Source: Anthostomella pinea
Taxonomy: Eukaryota > Ascomycota > Sordariomycetes > Xylariales > Xylariaceae
Direction of reading: 5' to 3'
DNA length: 64,000 bases
Assembly: GCA_963556695.1 (NCBI GenBank)
Contig: CAUWAG010000006.1
Span: 3,348,001-3,412,000 of the forward strand
Both the position numbers and the translations under genes were made by a program. The notes below the pieces were generated by a model. It made no database searches, had not been told where the DNA came from, and saw nothing but the letters and a program-made list of their open reading frames with translations. Every line of letters starts with the position of its first letter. Position 1 is the stretch's first letter. This document shows, in pieces, positions 35,232 through 48,129 of the stretch.

Positions 35232-36487
35232 TTTGTCTGTTTGTCTGCAGTGACTTCAAGCACAGCTTCCCGAATCTCTGGTGTGGTATTTACCCAGGTA
35301 GGCAGCCAGGTCAGCCTCTCTTGGACAGATCATGGGACGTTATGACCCGAGCAAAGAGGCGCGCTCAATTGCACAAGCTGGACGTCGCTTCCAGTGGCAT
35401 GATCAATGATCTCGGCCAAAATGGAGAGAAGTCGGCTGAGTGCGTTCAGGGTCAGGGTCTTGTGGCTGGTGACAGCCTAATTGGGCAAGTGTGGCTGTTG
35501 AGATGAGCCATCGTGGCGCCGCTTCTTATCGCAGCTCCCTCCAAGACCCGGCCTGGGGTTTCTTTATCCCATGCGGGTATCTAGATGTCCTCTGGCAAGG
35601 CAAAGGCAGCCTTACCAGACCACATCCTCTATACATGGAAGCGGCACTCAAGTCATACAGCATCTACAAGGAGCCGAGGCAAGGCAAGAAAGACAAGACT
35701 AGCAAAAGATAGGGGGCATAAACGTTCATTTCTTCTCCCCAGCTTCGGAGCGAACTCTCCGTACTACCAACATACCAGTTCTGGCCTATTATATATTCAC
35801 TTCAGATGCCACCGCTCTCTACCGCCGCAAAGCGACCGAGCGATGTCCATCAATTCCCTCCTATGATCCCAGCCTTATATACACGGGTGGCGGGAGAAGC
35901 CGGGATTACATACCGCCCCGTGGAAAGAGAGAGCCAACACACACTTCCCGTCGAATCGCCCGCCATGCACGCACATGCTGTCTGCCATCAAATCTGAGAA
36001 AACCCAGGACCTTCTTTCCGCCGAACGCCATTCCCCTCTTGACCAATGGAACTCTTGAAGCAAAATCAACACGAAGAAAATCAATGAGCGGGTGCGTTCG
36101 ATGGAAAGCTTCCTGAGCGGAGGCTGTCACTGTAATACGTGATTGGCAGAGCGGTATGCAGTAGCGGCTATGTTCAAAGAAGAAAGTCTAGCATGCCAAA
36201 CAAAAGCCCGGAGCCCGAATCTCCAGGCCAACGTCGTCATCTCGTACAGCGGTCTTTGAACCACCAATATAACGCCAACGCCAGCGCAGAAACCGTAAAA
36301 AGGTAGACATTCGTCCGAAGTGAAGATGCGATAGCCGTGATGAGTGCACGCATGGCAGATTGCTCGTGGGAGATCGTAGATGAGCGCCGAGAGCGCAGGA
36401 TATCATATGCAAGGGAAACAAGGAGGACGTGTATACGTCGGATGGGTTTTACCCGGCGTTTGCCGAGCGTTGCGCAACGAGTCTCTT
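35232..36487. other. intergenic spacer, ALDH 5' flank and flippase 3' flank
   Basis: Tandem same-strand spacer of 1.26 kb holding the ALDH promoter and the flippase 3' UTR. No other gene, RNA or repeat recognised. Confidence 0.5.
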
Positions 36488-39400
36488 TCACTCGTCGATG
36501 TTGTCAGGGTCGTTGTTATCATGCTGATTGGTGTCCTTGTGATGATGGGAGCCAAACGCTGACTTGAAGGACTTGCCCCGGGTACGCCGTCGGATTTTCC
36601 CTATTATTCCACTCCCTTGAGATTCTGGTACATCCGGTACTTTTGGTACGCCGGAACGGGATGACTCGAGCCGACTCAACATAGCAGCAGACGTAAACTC
36701 ATTTGTCGCTTCATAGCTTGGCCGTACGCGGTCCATGGAAGCCCGGATTCGATCGTACGAAGGCCGGACGCGATCAAACGAAGGACGCGCGGGGATATCC
36801 GCAGGTTGGCTAACAGGCAAGTCCATCGACGGCCCGTGCCTTGTGTAGTTTGTGCCGTCACTATTGTTTGGGCTATGAGCGTTGTATGTTGTAACGGACT
36901 GGGTGGCAACAGACGGTGGGTAGATGGGCCTGAGGTCTTCATCAACGCTCTGGTATGTCTGATGCTTTCTCCTCCGTGATGACTCTGAGGAGCCCGAGAA
37001 ACTCGCTTTCATCGCCACCTCTTCGTCTGCGTCCTGCTTCTCATCCTTCAGGACCTCGTCGAACTTTCCCTGACTTATTTGTTCTCGAATGATGTCAACA
37101 TCTCGGGGCCAGTAGACCTTTCTCAAAGCCTTGATGGCGTAACGAGGCATGATGCAAATGATTGGCGTAATGACGAGGACAGCCCAGAACGTGGCCTCGC
37201 CATACACTTGGGGAGCTGCCTTGTAGAACTGCGACGAGTACGTCGACGAAGTGTATACGCCAGTCCAGAAGAAGATGAAGAGATCACTGATGCAGACAAC
37301 CAGGAGCGTGAGCCAATCCCATCTGTAGAAGTTGATGAGGATATAGAGGTTGATGGTGATGATCACAGGATGTGCAATATAGGCACCGAAACGGTACCGG
37401 TCCATGACATCCAAGCCGTTCCCACTGACGACGGACGTCCGCGCGAAGACCACGTAAGGAATGAAGAAGGCTATTCCACTTTGGTATAGACCATCAAACA
37501 TGTACATCCTGCTCGCGGTTAGTACAATCACATATTTGAAAACGTAGACCAGGGGCTTACCAGAACTTGTGTTGCGTCCACTCCCGGCGCTCGATGCCAC
37601 GACGATACAGTTGAGGAACAGCCAGGGAGACTTTGTCAGAAACGTCCTGGTCGAGAACGCCGATGAGGACCGGAACGACCGATGTCAGGATGAGGTTGAA
37701 AAGGAGGATGTAGGTGTACTCAAAGATATATGTGATATCGAAGTCGCAGTAACATTGGTACCAGAAGATGGTGAATGTCCAGATCATGTTCTTGTAGAAG
37801 AAGTTGGCGATGACTTCGGCCATCCGCCTGTAAGACCAGCGGCCGTGAACAAGGACAAGCCGCTGGAGGAAGAGGAATTGACCGATGGCGTAATCTGCTG
37901 ACATGACGGCTTGTCGACCTTCGACACCAGCAATACCAACACCCACGTCTGCCTCTTGGATCATCGCAACATCGTTGGCACCGTCTCCGATGGACAAGGT
38001 CATCACATCCAGACCGGTCTTGACCATTGCCACAACCGAGGCTTTCTGGGCGGGACTGACACGGCAGCAGAGAACAGATGCGCATTCCTTGCACAGAAGT
38101 AAAAACTTCTGTTTCAAGGCATCATCCAGCACCCATTTCAGAGTGAACCCGTCGATGACTAGAGCATGTGTTGGTGCTGGTGGCTCGTGGTTCTTTCGGG
38201 CATCAGCGAGATCTTGATCGCTACCCGTGATGTTGAACGATTCAAGCCCCTGCTTGAGTTGCTGCTCGACACGGCCCATGAACTCTTCGTCCGTGGTTGT
38301 GCCGGTCTCGTCTTCGTCTACCTTGATGTGCATGAGTTCCATGTCGTTGTTCAAAAGATTGCAGGAGAATCCGATGTTGATAGCAGTCTCGACCTTGTCT
38401 CCAGTCAGGACCCAGAGCTTGATACCTGCACGTCCGAGCAACTCGATGGTGTCGGGAACACCATCCTGAAGTCGGTCTTCGATGGCAGTCCCGCCGATGA
38501 GGGTAAGGTCCTGCTCTATCTTGTCGGCAACCTCCTCCAACTTCTCCTCTCTCTCCAACAGGGCGGTGGCGGCCTTGTCGTGTTCCTTTCGCCATGAGAG
38601 GTACTCCTCTTCGGTCAGAACGCGCTGCGCTATGCAAAGCGTTCGTAGACCTTCTCGGGCAAACATTTCGAGGTGCTCAGCAGTAGTCTTGCGAAGCTCC
38701 GCTTGGTCTCCTCGCTTCAGACGGGAGTAGATGATGCTGTCAGCGCCCTTGCAAAACAGGATGATGCGTTCATCCGGCATCCTGACGATTGCACTCATAC
38801 GTTTCCGACTGGAGTTGAACTCGATCGTGTTGAGAACAGTGTAGTGTATCTCTTCACCCATGACGTTTAATCTAATGCCATCTCCAGTCTGACCGAGTAC
38901 AGTGAACCCCATGTCACGCGCCGTTGCGACAAGAGCTGCCTCGTCGGGAGACTGGGCTTTGAAGTCGATTCTCGGCGGGTCACCGGGAACGTGCTCGGCG
39001 ATGACAGTGTGGCAGAGGGCTAAAGCCAGCATGAAATGCGCGTTGGCCTCTTTCTGCTCCTGTCCAGACTCTCCTCGCAAGTCATCGACAAAGTCAGGCG
39101 CTATGAATGTCATGTCGTCCGCATGCAAGTACGGGTTGTCGTGTATTTTCTTCAGGCTTTCCAGAGCTTGAACCTTGCCAGCGGCAATCTGTTCCCTGGC
39201 TCGGGCACCTTCCTTCACAACGTCGATGCCCAGGCGCTTTTGCATACCGGCCTGCGCCTCTGTGTAGGCCTCGCCATAGGGTTGACCATTAATAGTAGCC
39301 TTCTTGAACTCCATGACGTTTTGCGTGAGGGTACCCGTCTTGTCGGAGAAGATGTATTCGATTTGGCCAATATCGTCTGAGATGTTCCACGACTTTGGCA

Positions 39401-41260
39401 CGCAGGGGTAGTCGATCGGTTCGTAGTACATTTCCACGTCGCTGTAAATGAAGATGGCTTGTAGCGTGCGGACGATTTCCAGCGAGATGTACAGCGAAAT
39501 TGGCACCAAGTTCTGGAAGACAATCAGGGCAGCAAAGAAAGTGATGAAGCCAGTCATGCCAGGGGTACTGCCAATCGAGCCGTAATCGAACCAGGCTATC
39601 GAAGCATCATTCTTGGACCAAGCAACACCGTTGGCAATGCCGGAGACCAGACACATGATGACGAGGATGCCAAAGTTACAGATGACGTTGAAGTTGAGCT
39701 CTCTGGCAATGCGTGCTCGCTTACTAGGCGTAGCACCCGCATTCATCATGATCTTGGTGTCGTGACCCGTGAAGATGACCACACCCAAGACCCACTCGGT
39801 ATTCCTCATATTGCACCCACGGAGCAGCAGATTGTCGATAGTGATCGGCTCCGACATTTCTCTCGGTCCAATACCTGGGAAGTCCTGTTGCCATTCGATG
39901 GCGCCGTTGTACTTGTAGAGGTTGGGCTGCGGAGCCTCACTCTGGATAGTGAATTGGGCGCGTTCGCAGTCCCTCGCATGCTTCAACGATCGCCCGCAGT
40001 GAAGAGCTTGACGGACCTTCAGATTCGTCTCACCGTCCAGATTCTTGGTTTCCACATAACAGGCCCCGTCCGAGTCGGATGTCGCCAATACGATAACATC
40101 TGCGGGCAATTCATCATCGTTGTACAGTCGTACGAAATCGCCAACCTGGAGGTTCTTCCACGCATCCTTATGGAATCTTGCCTGGCCATTGGATTCGAGT
40201 TCGTGGTTAATCAGGTCACCTTTCTCCCTCGCGAGAACGTGAGTAGGGGTGTCCTCCCCCAACTCCAATTCTTTTGTGGGAGGAAGAGGCGAGGCAACGG
40301 GTGTCATTTGGATGTCCTCGTATGCCGACACAAAAGACCGCCTATCGCCGCGCGGAGACAGCATCGACTCGCCATGTGTCGCCTTGGTCTCCACCGAGGG
40401 CCGTGGATCGGAGGAATTCTGCAGTGCGCCCTTTCCATTGTGATCCTTCTTCCACAAACTCGTTGTCGCACGCCACCAGGCACCCAGATACTTGGAGGTG
40501 GCTTTTTTTATTTTCCTCCAAGTCGAGACGTTGTCCTCGGCGACATTGACATTGTTCCACCCAATCAGGCGATGCACCGGGGCGTTGTTCAGCTCGTTGT
40601 CGAGAATTGTCCGGCGATAGTCTTCAATGGCGTCCTTGATGGCTGTGACGACGATGATAAAGATCAGGGGCACGGCATTGAGCCCAGGATTGGTACCTCC
40701 GAAGATGGGGAAAAACTAGAATCACTTTGTTATCATGCCGCCGCGAGCAAGGCAACGGTTGAACCACTTACCACCAGAATCACCATGAAAAGGAAGAAAA
40801 TGTTGGCAATATTGTGGAATTGAAACCACAGGTTCTTCGGCACGAAGGACAATGGGGTGTACTTGGCAGTTCGGATCTTGTTCCTCGAATAGACGCGCGA
40901 GGGGTTTCCCTCCTCGTCTTTCCACTCATCGGGCAATGGTTTATTGAAGAAAAGCGTCCTCCCCTCTCCCTCCTCTTCGGATGTGGTACTATTCGCGTCG
41001 GTCTGTTCGTTCTGGTCGATTGCAGTGGCATCATCTTCCTGATCGTGATCTCCTTGCCCAGTTGACCGGCTGCCGGTGGAGCGTTGTGAGCCTCCCGACT
41101 GGCGTTTCTTCTCTGTCGACCCAGTCCCCTTGTGCATCTTTTTTATGAGGGACAGCCTCTTGACATTACTGCTCTTGACCGTGAGTTTCCGGGTAGCCCA
41201 TCTCGATCGCTTGGTCGCACTGTCGGACTTGTGATCATTTCCATTATCGTCTTTCGCCAT
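36488..41260 (-). CDS. DNF1: P4-type phospholipid flippase, Dnf1-like
   Basis: ATP-driven aminophospholipid/PC flippase of the plasma membrane and endosomes, acting with a Cdc50/Lem3 partner. Exons 41260-40772, 40715-37561 and 37508-36488 give 1554 aa, the size of Dnf1/Dnf2. Residues 1-110 are a charged cytosolic tail. TM1 starts near FQFHNIANIFFLFMVILVV. The P4 hallmarks are present: DGET dephosphorylation loop (about 390-393), TM4 PISLYISLEIV, phosphorylation site SDKTGTLTQ (Asp about 621), KGADSIIY in the nucleotide domain, TGDK, and GDGANDVAMIQ. The C-terminal ten-TM module ends at MPRYAIKALRK. The long cytosolic tail holds repeated VRPSYDRIRASMDR-like units and a His/Asp/Asn-rich end, plausible kinase-regulation targets. 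Dnf1-type rather than Drs2-type is inferred from length, tail and the insertion between TM2 and the actuator. Confidence 0.93.
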
Positions 41261-44200
41261 CTTGAACGGAGTGCGGGCAGCGCCCGTTGAACCCGACTCT
41301 GTCCGCCAGACTGGGCTTCCCTAGCGGTGCTTCCTCCTCTCAATCCAAGCGATGTATAAGGCAGGCTCAATCCGCTACAACCATGCAGAGCGTCGGGTGT
41401 CGCGATGACAAACACAAAGCAAGCATAAACAGTCTCACGGGCACAAATCAATTGCGTCGCGAATGGCGGGTTCGAAGCGGTCGGGTCGGGCGGATGGTGT
41501 TGTGTTGTGTTGTGATGACGATAAGGACAGACTTCCAGTGCCGGTGCAGACTGGAAAGGGAACAACGGAAAGTTTTGGTTGACCAAGGGCGCTGGGCTAA
41601 GGTAATCTGACTGTCGGCTTCGGATAGACCGGGGTTTAGAGCCCACGACCCACTGTGTACGGAGTTGTATCTGGTGCAGTGGAGACGCTGGGAATAAGCA
41701 CAGGCCCGAGTACAGGCGGTAACTGAAGCCGTTGAGGTAGCGCACACCTCGCTGTAAGTGGGAAGGGGGCCGCTATAATGCAGCCTGTGTATTTAGGTAC
41801 CTGCATGCACAGAGCACAGTACGGCACGACAGCGTGAGCACAACCACCTGCACCGCAGTCAAGAACTGCATCCATTGTGTATTGTGTCCAGTGCCACACC
41901 ACAGCCTGAGTGCGCAGGTGCAGGTGCAGGTGCAGGTGCGATGCTTCGTAGCAGCTGAGGCACTTCATCAGGGGTTAACCCACCGCTCAGAGTCGGAGTT
42001 GTCACACTGTCCGACAACGGCAACACGCTAGCCGGATGGTCAATATCTCAAACGCAACGGCAAGTCCAGCGAGGCTCATCGCGGCACCACCAAGTCTTGA
42101 GCACGCTTGATTCGTATTCCGCTGCCACGGATTGACTAGCTGTCTACTATCTAGTGCACAGTAGGCAGGTTGGCCAGGTTATTGGGTTGAATTGCCGTTA
42201 TTGGTAAGCAGGACAGGGTCTCTTGACTCTTGAGCCTCTTCATTCATCTCTGCTCTCGTCTTGGACATGACACTGAAGACCGGACTGCACACTGTACACT
42301 GTGCCTGCCCATAGCCCACGCAGCCCATGCATTGGTCAGCTTGTTGCAACCTCACCTCCTATCCCATCTGTCGGCTGAGATGATCTTCCTGTCACCTGTG
42401 TCGTGAAATTATGTATTGCACAATCCTTCGGACCGTTCTCGATCGAATCCCAGGGACCAACAAGATTTCGATCAAGCCCAAACAAATACCAAGGCATACT
42501 GGACCATCAGCCCTTTGAACCTCAATGGTATCATGATGGCTTTCACCTGGAGAATTCAACCGAGACAATCAAGGTCTATTTGAAGTCTTTTAGGCGTAAC
42601 CCCGGATTCCATCTCCCCCTCTCACCTCGGAGTCAATCGCCTATCATGCTTGATCAGGCAAGCCAGCTTACAAATGGGCATGCAGAGCTCGAGGTTGCAT
42701 CCCATCGTACCTTAGCGACTGGAGGCACGGAGTCGCAGTATGCTGGTGCTACCACATTCAGAAACATGCATTTATATATGGAGGCGTAGTTGCCTGCCTC
42801 TTTGGTGCGACATCATTTGATTTATAGGAGATTTGGCACGGCAGCACAGCCAATTCCCTCATTTACTGGACAAATGCTGAGATACCTACACCGCATAGGC
42901 ATCGATCGGACGGTCAAAGTTGACCCTTCCCCTTGACGAAGCGCCGATAGTCTCGAGGCTTTTACGGGAAGACTGAAATAGGCAGTCCAAAGTCCAAACA
43001 AGGATCATGTGGGGGTTCGCTCACAACTTCACAAGCTTGCAACCTACCGCAGCCTACCGGTACATATCCTCGGATAACGCCGCCACGGATAATCAATAAT
43101 GGCATCCTTTTTTGGGAGGAGAGGCAAGATGCACATGATGTCCAGTAACCAGGACAGCTCTCAGCCACTCCGAGGAGGGTGTCAGTCAGCACGGTGTACG
43201 GACGACGAGTACGGCGTACTGAATTTGAGATCCGGATTGGACGCCCGCCGCCACAGTTTGAGGACTGACAAATAGCGGCTGCAGTACTGCGCGTGTCAGC
43301 CTACAGCCAACAACATCTCGCCCCCTCTCACGAGAGGTCAGCGGGAGTGATGTCAGACCAGGTTGCGGAACAATCCTCCAGACTCAGCCTGAACCAACAA
43401 CACAACTCGATTTGCTGTGACCATAATGACAGACTGTCCATCGGGTCGACGGCCAGCTATTGCGTGAGACATGTCAATCATCCAACAAGAGAGTCAGGCC
43501 AAGGTGTCAGTGCACTTTATGACTTCCCGCCGATCATACCTGCAGGCTGCGTCCCGTCTCAGGGTCGCTCAAAAAGTCTCGGGGTCCTATTTAAACCCGA
43601 GAGAGGCGACGGGAGCGGCTTTAATCATGCCAACTCCACTCCCATGCAGGACCATGCATTGGGGGTTTGGAGATTCTACTCGGTGCTATGGGGCACCGAG
43701 ATCATAGTAGTTGTGTGAAAGCCGACCGCCGAGTGTGTGGACCGTAGGTACTTTGCGAGGCGAGCCACCCCTTTTGCGTTCCATGAGACACGCAGTTCAT
43801 TGGATTGTTGGCGGCTCACCACGTTCTCAGCTGTGAGGCGATTGATGAAGAAATCCCGTGTCACAATGTCATACCTTCTTTGTGTAGACGGGACTGAGCT
43901 GAATCTAAATACTTAAATGAGATCCCCCTTCAGCAACGCGACGCCTAGAGTGCTCCTGAATTGCTTCACCTTGGACTGTCGCCCTTTGGTTGGAGTCATC
44001 AGAAAAGAAGGGTCCGGCTCCTAGGTACACTCAGCCCTCTCAAGTCTCCGTACGCGCATGGTGGTAAGATTCCAGCTCACACGTAGAAATCTAGAAAAAC
44101 TGGAATAACCATACAGGGAAAAGCAGCTCTGGGTCAATACGCCACTTGTAATGTTTATTCCATCATGTTTATTCCGATTTGATGAATACCGTTGTTTTGC

Positions 44201-45498
44201 TGGATGGGCGGAGTACGGCAACTTATGAGGGTCCGGTGTACCACCAACCGCCACAACCGCCGAGAGAAGACCTTGCTTTTGTGTAAGGCAGTACAGCTAT
44301 ATGTACACCTCGAACACTCAAACGATCACTGCTTGCGCTGGTTGAGAACTGCACAAAGGGAGGAGTGGAAGACCGCCATCCATACATAAGTGGCTATTTT
44401 TGATCTGTCAGCCTGGTATGATTCTACTCGCTTTCCGTGTTCTAGAGTGACGACGGAATATCCACCAATAAGAGAGCAGGAAGGGGGTAAAGCTAGGCAA
44501 TTCTCTCTTTTGCTACACAGCACAGTTTCATTAGATATGCATATGATTTATTACATTCGCGTTCACGGTTCCTGGCTCGACTCCTAGGTTGCAATGATAA
44601 TGGACCGCTGAAGAGTCTGGACCCTTTCCAAGAAGGCACTAACAACCTGCAAACCCAAAGGAGCCAGATTGTAGAAGACTGCCCTACCAATCCTCTGCTA
44701 TGGCGGAACATTGCATTCTTTCAATTTGAAGACGCGTGTGCGCAGCCCCTGGATATTCTCAAGTCAGAGCGATGTTCCAAATGATCAAACCCTAGGCACG
44801 CCCAAGAAAAGAGGCCCTTCACTACTCTTAAGCACCCAGCAGGGGTTGACTATGAATACCTACAGTAGGACTGAGTGAAGCCGTGGGCAATGCCCATGTA
44901 ATCGCTAGAGAAATCCAGCAGAACTGAGAATAGGAGTGACCTCGAGGAGCTCTGCTTGAAAGGTGGCGCTGGGAATGGCCCCAGCCGCGCCACAGGGCTA
45001 TCAATGCTATCAATTGACAATGCCATGCTCTTGCATGTGGGCCTCGTCCATCGATTTTCAGACGCGAGTCACGCGACAACCTCGTCCTCTGGAAGTTCAG
45101 GTTAAGAACGACGCGTCTTCCTACCCCATAACCGCACTAGTACTCGGCTAGAACGCGCTTCCCATCACCGGCGGACCGTCTGCCGGCCTTTTTCGGCTTG
45201 AACAGTGAGCACGATGCCAAGCAGTCTCACAGGACTCTCGCCTAGATAGCCCGCAATCGTTACCGCAGGCAAGCACGAGCTTCACGAAAGCCTAATTCTA
45301 CGGCGCACAATCTTGCCATTGTCATTCCATTTCATCTCATCTCATCTCATCCACCTACTCATCGCGGTACTCTCTGTCGCCTGAGTCATAAGACACTCAA
45401 CACTTAATATCCGCGAGGGGCTGCTGCCTTTCACACGCATGTGGTATTGCAGTCTGAAAGTGAGTGTATCCACCGGGCAAACGGTAGAGGAGGGCATC
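41261..45498. other. 4.2-kb intergenic region
   Basis: Divergent promoters of the flippase and the CANIN-like gene. Contains four copies of CAGGTG at 41915-41938, a 76-bp inverted-repeat element at 44101-44176, and TCATC units at about 45331-45350. The longest open frame (42403-42789) has no recognisable motif and is not called. Confidence 0.5.
44101..44176. mobile_element. 76-bp MITE-like inverted-repeat element (copy B)
   Basis: Same length and plan as copy A: left end TGGAATAACCAT (44101-44112), then two right-end units ATGTTTATTCCA (44151-44162) and ATGTTTATTCCG (44165-44176), again offset by 14 bp. The interior differs from copy A, so the shared length and end structure are the evidence for a family. 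No target-site duplication is evident. Confidence 0.55.
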
Positions 45499-47684
45499 AT
45501 GTCGCGGAACGGAGATATTAGAGGTTTCTTCAGGCCCGGCCCCGCCAAGCCTCTGTCTCAGGATCGGACACCCTCATCACAGCCATCATTAGACCTGCCC
45601 TCATCGCCCCGAACCCCGCCGAAACCAGCGCCGAGGGTGCTCAGCCGCACCGACGAGATCAAGGGGTCCGATGACGACGAGGGTGACTCGGACGATTCGC
45701 TCGAGTCCATCTCCGCCTTCATCGGACAGAGGTCGGGACCTGCCGCGCACCGCCGGGAGCCCAGCACCTTCTCCACCCCGCAGGCCAAACGGATAGCATC
45801 CGGCGTCCATCGGTCCCCGCTGACGCTCCAGCCCAAGAAGCACAAGTTTGATCTCAAGGCCCTGATCAACCACACCCGGCTGGAGGAACGGATAGACGAG
45901 AGCGCCAAGAGAGCCGAGGACCTCATCAACGAAGGAGATGACGATGATGATGTGGCAGATGCCTCAGACCTCGAGGGTGACCCTAAGCAGTTCCAGGAGG
46001 CGGCCAAGGAGCTGCTCATTGGCGACGAAGAGGAGGCCAAAGGCGACAAAATCGCTAGGGCCATGAAGCGCACTAAGGTCGCCGGGACTCGCAAGCGGTG
46101 CTACTTCTTCGAACTGGACCAGCCCCTATTCAAGCCTCCCCGGAGCCCTTTTCCCGAAAAGAAGGCAAAGGGCTGTTGGCAGTGTCTGGTTGAATCTGTC
46201 ACACGGGATCAAGCTTTCATCCATGGCCTGCCGTGTGTGCTCGTCTCCAAGGGGAAGGCTCTTCCCGATGAGTTGTACCAGTGGATATTAGACGAGATGT
46301 GTGTCGAGAAGAACGCACAATTGCGCATGCAGTATACCAACGTGATCAGCATGAGCAAGGACACCACATCCCGCCTCATTAACGATATGCAGATGTACGC
46401 CATGCTTGAGAGGCTTGGGGGACCGAGGTACGCCCGGGAGCACAGCAAATTCGAGAGCTCATCCGAAGTCGAGGAGCCGTACCGTGGGCGAGACTGGACG
46501 GGGCTGGAGACGTTTCTACAACTACTGGAACGCATTGCGCCGGACTTGCAGAAAGCCAATGTCATCAGCGCTATCCAGCTCCTGCTACGGATGAGTCTCG
46601 ATCCCATCGTGTCGACGATAAACACTGTAGCTGAAAGGCACCTGGCCGCGATGGACGCTCTGGTCTCAGCCCTGCCCAGGTCCGGGTCTCAATGGGATAC
46701 AGCCGTAAGTTTTATGTACCCCTTATCTATTTGATTCCTCCAAGTCGTCACCAGTGCTGACGCAACAAACAGTGCGAAGCCATATGTTCCTACCTCTACG
46801 AGAACATCGACGACATCGTGCTACGCGCGCTGCCCATCACGCTGCTCCCCAAGGCCACCGCGCAGCAGCTCGACCTGCGGCGCCGCCTGGCGGCCGAATC
46901 CCTCTTCCACAGCCCGGGAATGGGCAGCCGGCCGCTCGAGGGCGTCCTGACGACCGAGCACATCCGCGACCGGCTGGACGAGCCCGATTTCAAGATCCGG
47001 CACTCGACCAACTTCGAGGCGCTGCGGGCGCTCATCGCGCTGCTCGACATCGTGATCGGGGACGCGCAGTTCATGCGCTCGTCGCCTGTTCCTTCTTCTG
47101 ACACCACCGCCACATCTACGTCCACTGCCACTACCACTCCCAGCGGCAGCAGGAACAATAATACTAACCATAATAATAAAACCGACGAGAATCAAAACAA
47201 CAACAATCACACGAAGAGCACAACCACCAAACCCCGCTCCAACAAAGAACCCTACTCCTCCAACAAGAAACCCTACCACCCCACCGACCGCGCCTTCGAC
47301 ACCGAGATGGACGCCCTGACCTTCCGCCTGAAAGCAGTGCACGACGCGATCCTCGACAGCAACCTGGTGTCCCGGAAAGAGGCCAAGGCCGACATCGACG
47401 CCCTGTCGAAGCGGCTCACGTACTCGGTGCGCACGCGGCCGCCGCCCAAGACGGACATCTTTGATATGTATGATGAGAAAAAGAGGCGTGAGGAGGAGGA
47501 GGCGGAGGAGGATAAGCCGCGGCAGCGGGCGTTTATGAAGAGTTGGACAAAGAGGGGATTGTGGTTGGGGGTGGGGAGGATGGTGGGGGGGGTAGATGCG
47601 AAGGGGGAGGCAGGTGAGGGTGCGAATGAGGACGGGAACGGGGAGGATGGTGCTGATTCTGCGGACGTGATGAGCGACTCATGA
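45499..47684 (+). CDS. probable CANIN-domain protein (SMC5/6-associated, Nse6/SLF2-like)
   Basis: Likely nuclear genome-stability protein. Exons 45499-46704 and 46773-47684 give 705 aa. The central block from about residue 200 (KRCYFFELDQPLF, GCWQCLVESVTRDQAF, LPDELYQWILDEMC) to about 430 resembles the CANIN domain (Coiled-coil SMC6 And NSE5 INteracting), found in Nse6/SLF2-type proteins; this comes from memory of the domain pattern. The first residues, NGDIRGFF, resemble a PCNA-interacting box with Asn in place of Gln. The region between is acidic/Ser-rich with D/E runs. Residues around 490-560 are an Asn/His/Thr/Ser/Lys-rich low-complexity insertion, and the tail is Gly/Glu-rich, encoded by G-run DNA. 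An in-frame ATG at 45439 would add 20 residues; 45499 is chosen because the PIP-like motif follows it directly. If not CANIN, it is a conserved fungal protein of unknown function. Confidence 0.7.
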
Positions 47685-48129
47685 TGAGATATCAGCCGCA
47701 GAAAGCACGGTATACGCATTGTTTGTTGTTGGACCATGTCACATACCCTGGACTGATACGACGACCGGGAAAGGTTGCTGTCACCAGAAGCCTGGCAAGG
47801 AGAAGAAGCATGGCGCATGATGGATTGGTTGATTAATGTCACTTCGCATTGAATAAACCCCTTATAATACAACCGTCTTGTGAATACGAGTAGCACGAAC
47901 CACAAACTCATTGCCACGATGCTAGACCGACAAACTTCATGCAATGACCAAGACCTCCCGAACAGACAGCGATGCGGCATGATGCGTAATGTGAGTCTCA
48001 ACTTGTATCGCCCGTGCCCATGCTTCCTTCCTCCTTTCCTGACAGCGGCAGTTCTTGACGGGTGTAATGACCATTGCCGGGTCGCTGATAACAGAACCAT
48101 GGTACTTCCTTTGGTGGATTACCGAACTC
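47685..48129. other. convergent 3' spacer
   Basis: 445 bp between the stop codons of the CANIN-like gene and V-ATPase subunit E. It should hold both polyadenylation regions. Nothing else seen. Confidence 0.5.
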
